Shown here: one piece after another, positions 51,186 to 59,797 of the stretch
How positions within the stretch are numbered: the stretch's first letter is position 1
Layout of the letters: every line of letters begins with the position of its first letter
Assembly: GCF_021018895.1 (NCBI RefSeq)
Contig: NC_079368.1
Span: 11,911,001 to 11,975,000, forward strand
Source: Seriola aureovittata
Lineage: Eukaryota > Chordata > Actinopteri > Carangiformes > Carangidae
DNA length: 64,000 nucleotides
Direction: 5' to 3'
The notes under the pieces: model-generated
Database searches by the model: none
Told to the model about the DNA's origin: nothing
What the model saw: only the letters and a program-made list of their open reading frames with translations
Position numbers and translations under genes: made by a program

Positions 51186-51734
51186 CCTTTTAAACAAACA
51201 GCGGTCCCAGTGGCAGAGCAGGCAGGGCACCCGGCGCAGCACAAACACCCAACACTCTGAGAGAAACCACTCAGCCCGCTGACAGCTGCAGAGGAAACCA
51301 CTGGCCACTGTCTCTCTGCCTCTCGTGATCTTTCAAGCACTTTGTCTTTCTGCTCACTCACTTTGTTTGGCACAGTCTATACTTGTACCTCTGCCAGTTT
51401 TATTTTGTTGCTCTGCCTTTTTTTTTTCTTCCCCCCCTGTTGATATATATATTTTTTCACAATCACTTTACATCTTTTTGTTATTCTCAGTCGCTCAGTC
51501 GAACATCAAAGTTTCATCTGTGTTGCATCTGGAGCAAGATTTAGTGAGTAAGTTGATTGCCGGATGATCTCTGAGCGAGGCTTATGCTCTTAATTTGTCA
51601 AACATCACTACTCATTATCAGCTGAAAATCAGGATGGATGCTGTCTGTCTTGTTCCTGCACAGTCCCATGATTAGGACAGCTTACATTGATGTTCACGTT
51701 GAAATACATCTGAGCCAGCCTTTTCATCTCACTC

Positions 51735-52435
51735 TGAGACAATCTCCCGTGGCATCAATCCTGTAAATATATGAGTCTTAATATGTGTGTCCTATTCTGT
51801 ATTCAGAAGAAGAGCCAAGTCAGCAGCTCCAGTATTAATGCATGAGAAATGAGCAGAGCCCATAAGAATTAAAGGGTAAGACTCCCCTTATTAAGATGTA
51901 AATTCCGGGGGAAAACTTGCCGAAATGAGGATACAGTGAAGTTATTGTCAACTTTAGCCTACTTATGCATTTCTAAGAGGCATTGTTGTGTTGTAGTTGT
52001 TGAAATTAGATACACACAGCAAAGCACCTTGTGTATTTTTTGGCTCATTGTCAGCACGAGATCAACCAATCTCAACAAATATGCAACCTACACTTTACGG
52101 AACAATTTACACTTTTGGCAACATTATCTAGTGACAGCGTACATGGCGACTATCGTGGTAATTCAATCTCTGTCTGTGTGTGCTTCTTTTTTTCCCCTCT
52201 CTCTCTCTCTCTCTCTTTCTCTCTGTCTCTCTCTCACTCCCTCTAACCCTCTCATTTCAAATTTGCACTTAACACCTTCCTGGGGAAAGGCTTCTCATTC
52301 ATCAACGGTGTTTGTCCCGGTGACAAGCAGGGCGCCTCCTGCATATCAATATCAGCTAAGACAATGCTGAGCCTGTAACCTTCAGCTAAATGTCATTCTG
52401 CTTAATCCTATTTGAAAATTAAACATTGAAAAACC
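51735..52435. promoter_or_regulatory. Candidate non-coding elements either side of a CT tract
   Basis: The left island (51735-51915) has CCAGTATTAATGCATGAG and CCTTATTAAGATG. The right island (52260-52435) has GCATATCAATATCAGC, CTGCTTAATCC and GAAAATTAAAC. A CT tract lies at 52199-52240 between them. Confidence 0.25.
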
Positions 52436-54159
52436 TTTAGCGCACCTTCCTGTCTTGCTTCCTGTCTGGCTCGCTCCTTTATTGGCCACCATTCCTCTAG
52501 CTTTCTGTTCTCCCTCACTCCCTTCTGTGTTCTTGTTTTGCTCCCTGTGTGACATTTGTATTGTTTTGTTTGTGTGAGTGTTATTTGTGTCCCATAGTGG
52601 TTATTTAGTAGAACTGATTTTAATTTTATGTCACTGAAAAAATAATGTAGGGGCAATTTGTCTGCATCTAGTAGTCATCCGCATTTTTCACAGTCTGTAG
52701 CAGTCATCAAAGGGATGCTGATCCACTCCCCCCTTTTCCTCTTTCTTTCTTTTAGAGATAGCCATCCTTGACAAATAGAAAGAGTGAGATTCAGATGGAC
52801 ACAAAAAGTAGTCAGGGAAAAAAAGACTCTAGTCACCAAAGTTGTACATAGAAGGAGAATGCAGTCACATGAGCAGAAACTTCTCTGTCAAAGCTGCATA
52901 TTTACATAAACAGATCATTCCCTTACAGATGATAATTACTACACTGACAGTGCTGGGGAAGCAGAGAAAGAGGAAGTCTGATTTGTCCGCATACGCTCTG
53001 TGACAGAGGCAGAAACTTCACCAAAGTGCTCGGCATTGAGAGGCCCGCTTCTTAGTATGCATGAAACACATGCGTGATATATTTGGTGTTTTACCCCGTC
53101 TTTCTGCTCACGCACACAAACGCCTCACACACATGCACAAAGCGCAACTATATGGTAGATATTTGAAGCTACAGTGAGGAATCGGAAGGGAGGGAGGGCG
53201 GGATAAAAAGAGACGCAGAGATTGCAATGAAAATGCAATCATTTGCAGTCAGACAGACATAATTCTCCTTTGGAGGGAGTGTGATGCGGCAGCTCAAAGA
53301 CAGCCTTCACCCAGCTCTCCATATGGATTTGATTGACCACAGTCACTCGTCAAGGGATTCCACTGAAATACTGAGAGTGAATTACAACGTGACTACCCTT
53401 GATGTCTTCATATTGAAGCCCTCCATCCACTCCATAGCTTGAAGAATTGAAAAATGTGATGGAGAGACATACTGTAGAAGCGATTAAACAAAGCAACAAA
53501 ATATGAGTAACAATGTCCTCCATAAAATGTATTCACCCAAACAGGGAGTTCCTTTAGCCTCAGTAAGCATCACATTGACAGAAAGGGGAAGAGACAGACA
53601 CAGAGACAGAGAGCCAAAATCATCTATTCTCTTTTATTTCTCTTTTTTTTTCTCTTTAAGTCTGATGGTGTATCACAGCAGCAGAGACTGCTGTGAAACT
53701 GACCCACGCAGCATGAAAGAAGAAAAGAGAAGAATACTCCCGTATGAGAACTCTAGGAGTGAAAGTGTGCCTTACAGAGCCTTGAAGAGTTTCTGTCTGA
53801 CGAGTGTGTGAGAGAGAATGTATTTTGGACAACAGGTTACTCCTCACTCTGTGTTGAACCCAAGCTGAGCTGCATGCTGTGGGGTCCTCTCTTTTTTTTT
53901 TCTGTGATAGAGGGGAGGTGCGGCCACACAAACAAACATGAACAGCATTTTGTTGCTGCGCTTTTTCTGTATTTTCATACAACCAGAGACCGGCATAACT
54001 TGTACTGTACGTGTAGACACATTCAGTAGGTTTCTTAATAGCAACTGCTGGATGTATATTTTCATTTAAGACTAGGTGACAAATGTTTGTTCATGTTAAA
54101 AGAGCTGATGTTCTGTTTGAAACCCTCCACCCACTCTCTATGCTGTCTATGCTTTTCAG

Positions 54160-54343
54160 GTGGGAGATGCAGGACGGTGCAGAGCTGGAAGATGGAGAGA
54201 AAGCGATGGTAGAAGAACTTCAGAAAACATATTTTGTGTGCTGCTGCAGTCCGGGGCCGCAGGACCCTCCTGCAGCTGATGAGACACCAGCAAAACAGAC
54301 CCAGGGGGAAACACAACCATCTGATAAAAGTGCTGCCCAATAA
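54160..54343 (+). CDS. kiaa0825: kiaa0825 terminal coding exon
   Basis: This is the last coding exon of a gene transcribed left to right. A pyrimidine-rich tract ending TTTTCAG precedes it, and the exon's first base completes a codon begun in the previous exon. Reading on gives WEMQDGAELEDGEKAM and so on for 60 residues to TAA. The pattern R-WEM, then an acidic stretch, then EKA and a helical L-rich segment, matches the end of human KIAA0825 as I remember it. The fish tail after it is Cys/Pro/Gln rich and diverged. Position supports the call, because in human KIAA0825 lies immediately upstream of FAM172A on the same strand and fam172a starts about 5 kb downstream here. Human KIAA0825 is a large, poorly understood, mostly helical protein linked to postaxial polydactyly. 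The ATG at 54083 that opens this frame lies in the intron and is not a real start. The exon identity rests on recalled similarity. Confidence 0.72.
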
Positions 54344-54344
54344 A
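54339..54344 (+). terminator. AATAAA polyadenylation hexamer overlapping the stop codon
   Basis: The codons CAA-TAA followed by A create a canonical AATAAA, so the kiaa0825 stop codon lies within a polyadenylation signal. Whether it is used is unknown. Further hexamers lie 0.76-1.2 kb downstream. Confidence 0.4.
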
Positions 54345-54431
54345 AGTCCATGCAGTTTGAATTTTTATCGTGTTGTAAATGTTTTGCTTGTGATATGCAC
54401 TTGCACCTCTCAAGGTAGTAGAATGTATGTG

Positions 54432-54436
<5 letters not shown>

Positions 54437-54517
<81 letters not shown>
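54437..54517. repeat. (TG)n microsatellite inside the probable kiaa0825 3' UTR
   Basis: A pure run of about 40 TG units starting some 90 bases after the stop codon. It would be a long UG repeat in the mRNA. Confidence 0.9.
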
Positions 54518-54518
<1 letters not shown>

Positions 54519-55502
54519 ACATTTGTGGGTGCAACTGGGTTTGTGCATGTATACATATAGTGAGATTGCATACGTGTGTGCATGGAAACTGGAATGAATG
54601 AGCGGATGAGAAACCAAAACAACAAAAAGAGTGAGGGAGACAGTGTCTCCCTCTTTATGCACATGCCTCAGACAAACTCCCTGTGCTTTTCTATGCTGCA
54701 TCAGACACATTTCATCTTTTTGGCGCACATCTCCAGAAATCAGTTCGGGGAAATGGAGAACCAGGATTTGTTTGCCTGGGACAAGATGGGACTGTGTGAT
54801 CATTGTAGGTAGTTGAAGTTTTTTTTTTTGAGACAGCAAGTGTAACGACATTGGTGTCGGCATACTTGCACCTCGTTCCTGAAAGCAAACATCAAGAATT
54901 ACGGTTGCGAAGCAAAGATGATGTGTGTTTTGATTACAATATGTCCCAAAAATCTGCCCTACTATGTAATATCTGTCAGTTTTTGTGTGCAAACTTAGAA
55001 AACGTATTTAATGTGTAAGACGATTGCTCTTTATATTTTTCCAACTGTGTCTGATTTTGTTATTTATGAGATGGAGATGGAATGTTTTAGAATTAAACAT
55101 GAAAATAAAATCATATTCATACTTCACGACCAAATATTCTTCCTCTGTTGTATGATCAACGTGTGTGATCTTTTTGTAGTCAATATTTTATTAGGATTCA
55201 TGACTATGAAGTTAGCATTACATTTCTGAGTACCGGTACATACATGTTCATTCCTATTATATATGATCTTCACATAAGGATAAAACTACTCAAATTAAGC
55301 TATTTTGGTCAACATGTGTGTTATTTAGCTCACAGAGGCTACTGCTGCAGAATTCCTTTGAGAGACAAGGAAAACATTTCCTTCTACAGAGGGAAATGTT
55401 CTTTTCCTAATGCAAATGTAGAAAGATTGTGATCGCCAAATCAAAAAAAACAATACAAATAACAGCAAAACGTTCAGCAGCTGCATTCTGCCATTACTTC
55501 TG

Positions 55503-55531
55503 AATAAAGGCTGAACGGCGACAAAAATAAA
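55503..55531 (+). terminator. Pair of AATAAA polyadenylation signals
   Basis: Two AATAAA hexamers occur at 55503-55508 and 55526-55531, about 1.2 kb after the kiaa0825 stop codon. They are followed by T-rich sequence with GTTTTATTTTGGTGTTG, a plausible downstream GU-rich element. This is the best candidate for the distal 3' end of the gene. Confidence 0.4.
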
Positions 55532-55550
55532 ACTTCATTCAACACATTAA

Positions 55551-57990
55551 AAGTGTTTTATTTTGGTGTTGCAAAAAAACAGTATTTGGCTATTCAAACT
55601 GTTCTTGTAAGATAACCGTTTTCTGTGAAAAGAAAATGCTTTGATCTCCTCTCTTACTCTCCCTCTCCATTAGAGAAAGTACCTGTAGGGTTATCCATTT
55701 GTATTTTCATTGTAGACAGGTGATTGGCTCAGAAGACATCTGTCAGTAAAGTTGACAGTACAATTCACAACAAATCATTACAAAGAATGATTCATCACAA
55801 AGAATGAATTGAATTTTCTACTATACAGTATTTGTTTGGGGATTATCAAACCTACAGAAACACTTTCAGAATCCCAGAGCTCATTGTCACATATTTATAC
55901 AGGATAAACAGTCGCAGCATTTTGACTCCTCTGATTTCTATTTGAATTGATTGCCCTCAGTGCATTAGTGCATTGTCCATGGCAAACTGTCACAGCAGAA
56001 ACATGATGGTTTTATTTGTATGATCATCCATTGAGCACAACAAGCTTTGCGTCAGCATGTAGCAGAGCCAGCATGGTACAGGAAGACCATCGTTCAGATA
56101 GATTACCCTGATTTCTCTTCATTTCCATGTCAAGTCCCACTTCCGTAGCAAGAGTTTATCTATTTTTCCTATAAATGTCTCTTTATACAGTGGGGGATCA
56201 GCGTGAGCTCCCATTACACAGTAACCTGAAAAGTCGGCTATAAAGTTAAAATAATTACTTCACGAGCTCATCAAGTCCTATTGAGCTACAAGTTTGAACA
56301 GTGGCCTGAATGTCTTCTCTGCTTTTGGCCAACAAGATTTTTTACTGTTTCGTCTCTGGCCTCATGTCTAAGTGAAACAACCAGTCACTAGTTGATTTAT
56401 TAGACTTTTAGTCAAGTCTGAGCAACTCAAACTTGTAACTTAAATCTGAGTCCAACTCGTTTGGCTCAAGTCTACGCCTCTGCTCTCAGGTGCTGCACAG
56501 AGTACAGAGTGAGCAAAAAGCATCTCCTTTATCTTGTCAAACTCTGTGGATATCAATGCCACAATATGTCATTTCTGTTTCTTATTTAGGTCTCCCTTCG
56601 CAGCATCTCCAGCACTCTGCTTGAGGAAACAGGGTAGCTCAGCTCCCCAGAGAAACAGCTTCAACTTCTAGAGGCCGCCCAGAAGTAGGGCATCCAGCTT
56701 AAGTTTAACCAGGAGGCTATTTCTGTGAATCAACAGCACATGGCATGAAGTAAAGTCGCAGGTACAGACGAACAGGGTGCAGCAGGTGGTTTTAGAAGAG
56801 TCACCTATAGCAAGGTATCAGTATCAATCTGGCAATCAATCAGCTTCCTTTCTCTTTAAATACTGTAATGTGCTCTGATCCATGTCACACACACAGTGTT
56901 GTGAGAACAGTCCTGGAAACTCTCAACACAACAGATTTCTCAGAGAGGAAACCAATGTCCTTGTGAATGAGATGGAAAACTAAAAAGAGGTAATATCCAA
57001 CACCTTGAATATAACGCAGAGAGCAAAACAAATTCTTATTTTATAAGGCCTGCTGCTGAAAGGAAATGGTTCAGTGATGTTAGACAAAAAGCAGAACAAA
57101 GGGTTGTTTGGCTAAGGAAAGAACCAAACTATGCAATACTATCTGTAGCTATTAATAGTGTGTCATGGTAACAATTCTATAATAGATGACAGTCATTACA
57201 TCCTCCTGCCAGCCTGACATAATCACTATCGTCTTGTGAAATTATATTAAAGCAAAGAATGTTAGATCTTTTGAGGGATTTACATTAAGTACATTAAGTA
57301 CAAATCTCTAGTGGCAGGTCACCATGGTACAACATGGGCCCAGGTGAGAAAAAAACCTATGTGACTATCCTGACTTAAAGCCCTGATATTCACCATACAC
57401 TATCATGACAAATGACCACAATGTCTAAAATGTTGTACTCCCACTGTCCCATCACAGCCAGTCACACATGCACAACCCCATGTCCCATTTCTAACAGTTT
57501 TGACATATGAAAAACATGTACAAGTATTTCACTTTATGATATATTGATGTATTTATTCTCACTTTATACAATACTAAAAATGAATGTATAGAATGGTTAA
57601 TACGTCTTAGCAATTTAGGGATTCCGTAAAAGCATGTCAGGGAAAAATGATATTAGTAGGCCTGAGTCATCTAGTCCTAATTTAAAAAGAATACAATCAG
57701 TGTGCCGTGTAGTTCCTCTTATGCAGCACAGAATATAACAAAGTAAAGTTGTCAGGGAAGAGTTATGGACTTAATGTACTCTTAAGACACAAGCATACAC
57801 CTGGATAGAGTCAAAATCAAAAGTCATGGGACACACCACCTGCAGTCCAGTAAATCTCACTTTAAAATTTTCCCATAAAATAATGACTTAATGCAATTAT
57901 TAAAATGATCACAAAAATCTGTTTTTTAAATTAATTTGGCTCCAATCCTGTTCAGTACATATATTGTATATGAGTAAGTTACCATACCTG
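55551..57990. other. Intergenic sequence between kiaa0825 and fam172a
   Basis: This is AT-rich unique sequence with no microsatellite, no open frame of note and no recognisable exon. A short direct repeat (ACATTAAGT twice) occurs near 57284-57300. I see nothing else specific. It may contain the distal 3' UTR of kiaa0825. Confidence 0.4.
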
Positions 57991-58180
57991 TTACCAGGAA
58001 GTAGTCAGATCCTTTACTTAATTTAGTTTATCTTTATCTTTATCTTTAAATTTTGGATTACCATAATAATAACGACAATTAAAGTAAAAGTCAGGCATTT
58101 AAAATGTTAAAAAGTAGAGATGTAGGTTATTATTAGCAAAATGTAGTAAAAGTCTCACATGTATTATGCAACCTATTATG

Positions 58181-58366
58181 ATCTCTTTCTCAGATTAAAT
58201 CGAAGGCAACTGGACTTGTATTTGTCTGTGGAAGACGTTTCGCCTCTTATCCAAGCGGCTTCATCAGTTCTTATGTATTGGTCTCTCTAGTCCGCACTAG
58301 TCTGACCAAGAAAGTGGAGTAGGACCCAGGTATTTAACCTCTTGTGGGTGGGTCCACCAAGGTACC
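58181..58366 (+). repeat. Left arm of perfect 186-bp inverted repeat
   Basis: This is the exact reverse complement of 58398-58583 by eye, with equal length and no indels (the coordinate sums 58181+58583 and 58366+58398 agree). Its first two bases overlap the target-site duplication. It contains GAAGACGTTTCGCC, the reverse complement of the GGCGAAACGTCTTC motif. Confidence 0.85.
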
Positions 58367-58617
58367 ACCATGGTCAGGTGAAACCAGTACTTTCACAGGT
58401 ACCTTGGTGGACCCACCCACAAGAGGTTAAATACCTGGGTCCTACTCCACTTTCTTGGTCAGACTAGTGCGGACTAGAGAGACCAATACATAAGAACTGA
58501 TGAAGCCGCTTGGATAAGAGGCGAAACGTCTTCCACAGACAAATACAAGTCCAGTTGCCTTCGATTTAATCTGAGAAAGAGATAACTATGACCTGGACGA
58601 ATGAGAACTTGCACAGA
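58183..58617. mobile_element. Penelope-like, non-autonomous inverted-repeat insertion
   Basis: The insertion is 435 bp, flanked by a perfect 14-bp direct repeat CAACCTATTATGAT (58169-58182 and 58618-58631), which is a target-site duplication. Its body is two identical 186-bp arms in opposite orientation around a 31-bp spacer, plus a 34-bp tail after the right arm (GACCTGGACGAATGAGAACT, then TGCACAGA). Each arm carries CTGATGAAGCC followed by GGCGAAACGTCTTC, a signature I associate with the terminal repeats of Penelope-like retroelements in fish and amphibians. No reverse transcriptase or GIY-YIG coding sequence is present. The arm identity implies a recent origin or a snap-back reverse-transcription event. 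Confidence 0.65.
58398..58583 (-). repeat. Right arm of perfect 186-bp inverted repeat
   Basis: This arm pairs with 58181-58366 across a 31-base loop. Read on + it has ACTGATGAAGCC (58497-58508) and GGCGAAACGTCTTC (58520-58533) bracketing a GCC/GGC hairpin. A transcript across both arms would fold into a long perfect double-stranded hairpin. Confidence 0.85.
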
Positions 58618-58857
58618 CAACCTATTATGATGCATCAACATGTGAGCAACATGTCTTTTACATGTAAAATCTTTATATGCAAAGTACCTTTTAACTATAC
58701 AGTTAAAATACAATGCCACTGCAAATGTACTTAGTTACACTCCACCACTGTTAGGTGGTCGGGTGGTCAGGTGGTACAAATCTCACACAAGAGAAAACAT
58801 CTGGATGAGCTGCAGCAGCTGCTGTGCTACTGTGTCTTTAAATATCCCTTCCAGTCC

Positions 58858-58885
58858 GTTGCCCCGGTAACCCGGAAGCTTCACG
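58858..58885 (+). promoter_or_regulatory. X-box (RFX) plus ETS site, probable fam172a core promoter
   Basis: GTTGCCCCGGTAAC (58858-58871) fits the RFX X-box form GTNRCC-N2-RGYAAC. It is followed directly by CCGGAAG (58872-58878), an ETS/GABP site. The segment is the most GC-rich and repeat-free part of the intergenic region and lies about 0.8 kb upstream of the first fam172a coding exon. X-boxes beside ETS sites are typical of TATA-less housekeeping or ciliary promoters. The transcription start is not visible and is inferred to lie just downstream. Confidence 0.5.
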
Positions 58886-58889
58886 CTCT

Positions 58890-59656
58890 CAGAGCTCAGC
58901 TCTGCTCAGAGTCCTTCCTGTTTTAGAAATTTCAAGGAAGCTGCAGCAACTGGACAGTCGCATATGTACTGATGGTGCGTGAGTCGAGCAAAAAGCATGC
59001 ATGCATCTACTGTAAACAGCTGTTCCTCTCCGAGCCTGTGTTTCATTTGGCTGAAACGAATGTGAAATAAAAGCACGAATGCTGTCCTACTGTACGTGCT
59101 CGCAGTGGCTCCATGTAGAGCGACTGCACACATTCCGGGAGTTGTTTCTAAGAGTACGAAACAATAAACAGATGTTTACTGCAGTTGAGAAAATAACGGA
59201 GCAATGTGAGGGAGCTGAGCGCGTGAAAGTGGCTGTGTTCTTTCTGCCCGCAGCCTGGTTCGAAAGCAGGAATAACTTTGCTGTGTTTGCATAATTAACT
59301 CAGATGCTGCACGTGTGCAAAGTTAAGCGGACACACGGCTGCTGCTGTACTCACGGTTTCATGTTAGCAACAGTTGTCGTTGGCTGGTTATGCAGTATGT
59401 TATTGCAGTGCGAATCACTGCTCCGGTTTATTCAGACAGCTAGAGTCTTACATTCTGGCAAAGGAGCTGGAATCAACTGCAGGACTTAATATTTTGGCAT
59501 CCTGCCACTTCACAGGTGCAACAAGCATTGAGACCGTTATGGCGTATAAAGGGATTCATAGACAGACAGGAATAAGCGTGTTAAACTATGATATAATACA
59601 GCACGTGTTCTAGCAATGCTCATTTCTAGTTTTCTCTATTTGTTTTCACGTGACAG
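58890..59656 (+). other. fam172a: fam172a 5' non-coding region (leader exon and first intron, unresolved)
   Basis: This lies between the X-box/ETS promoter and the acceptor TTTTCACGTGACAG at 59643-59656. A good donor (GTGAGT) begins at 58979, so a short untranslated exon of about 80 bases followed by an intron is plausible. No open frame here resembles a known protein. The exon boundary needs transcript evidence. Confidence 0.35.
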
Positions 59657-59691
59657 GATGCACCTCAGTGATCTCCAGGAGCAAAGGACTC

Positions 59692-59797
59692 ATGCTCTCT
59701 CATCTTTGTGCTGCCACACCAACCCTGTACATATTGTGGATCACCATGGCCCAGGTTGCTGGCCAAGAGGACAGAGAGAAAACTACTGCACTCAAAG
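59692..59797 (+). CDS. fam172a: fam172a (arb2a) first coding exon
   Basis: FAM172A/ARB2A is an Arb2-domain (alpha/beta-hydrolase-like) protein that binds AGO2 and takes part in chromatin-linked splicing. It has an N-terminal signal-like segment and an ER-retention-like C-terminus in vertebrates. Here the acceptor ACAG ends at 59656 and the donor GGTGAA follows base 59797. From ATG 59692 the frame reads MLSHLCAATPTLYILWIT, a hydrophobic leader, then MAQVAGQEDREKTTALK. In human the corresponding start is a short hydrophobic leader followed by MAQ and EKTTALKD, as I recall it. ATG 59692 has a weak context (C at -3), while ATG 59746 (the MAQ start) has a strong one (ACCATGG). The exon ends in phase 1 and joins 61604 to form the GAT (Asp) codon. 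The match to FAM172A is strong. Which ATG dominates is open. Confidence 0.9.

Larger units (their letters stand above)
54344..55550 (+). other. kiaa0825: Probable kiaa0825 3' UTR
   Basis: This is the AT-rich sequence after the stop codon. AATAAA hexamers occur at 54339-54344 (containing the stop codon itself), 55104-55109, 55503-55508 and 55526-55531. The last two are close together and followed by A/T-rich sequence, so the major 3' end could be near 55550. A pure TG tract sits inside it at 54437-54517. The end is inferred from signals alone. Confidence 0.4.
57995..58750. mobile_element. Degenerate DNA-transposon/MITE remnant of a common teleost family
   Basis: The left part carries AGTCAGATCCTTTACTTA and AAAGTCAGGCATTTAAAAT. 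The right end reads AAATGTACTTAGTTACAC followed by CCACCACTG. Both match, from memory, the ends of an abundant teleost non-autonomous repeat whose end reads 'acttagttacattccaccactg'. The copy is old and diverged. It is split by a younger inverted-repeat element at 58183-58617, so it was present first. Exact left boundary is uncertain. Confidence 0.55.

Noticed and set aside
54156..54992. 278-residue minus-strand frame
   Set aside because: It is antisense to the kiaa0825 terminal exon and extended through the CA tract as poly His-Thr. No recognisable domain.
58474..58719. 81-residue minus-strand frame across the inverted repeat
   Set aside because: It runs through the right arm and tail of the Penelope-like insertion. 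No reverse-transcriptase or endonuclease motif is present.
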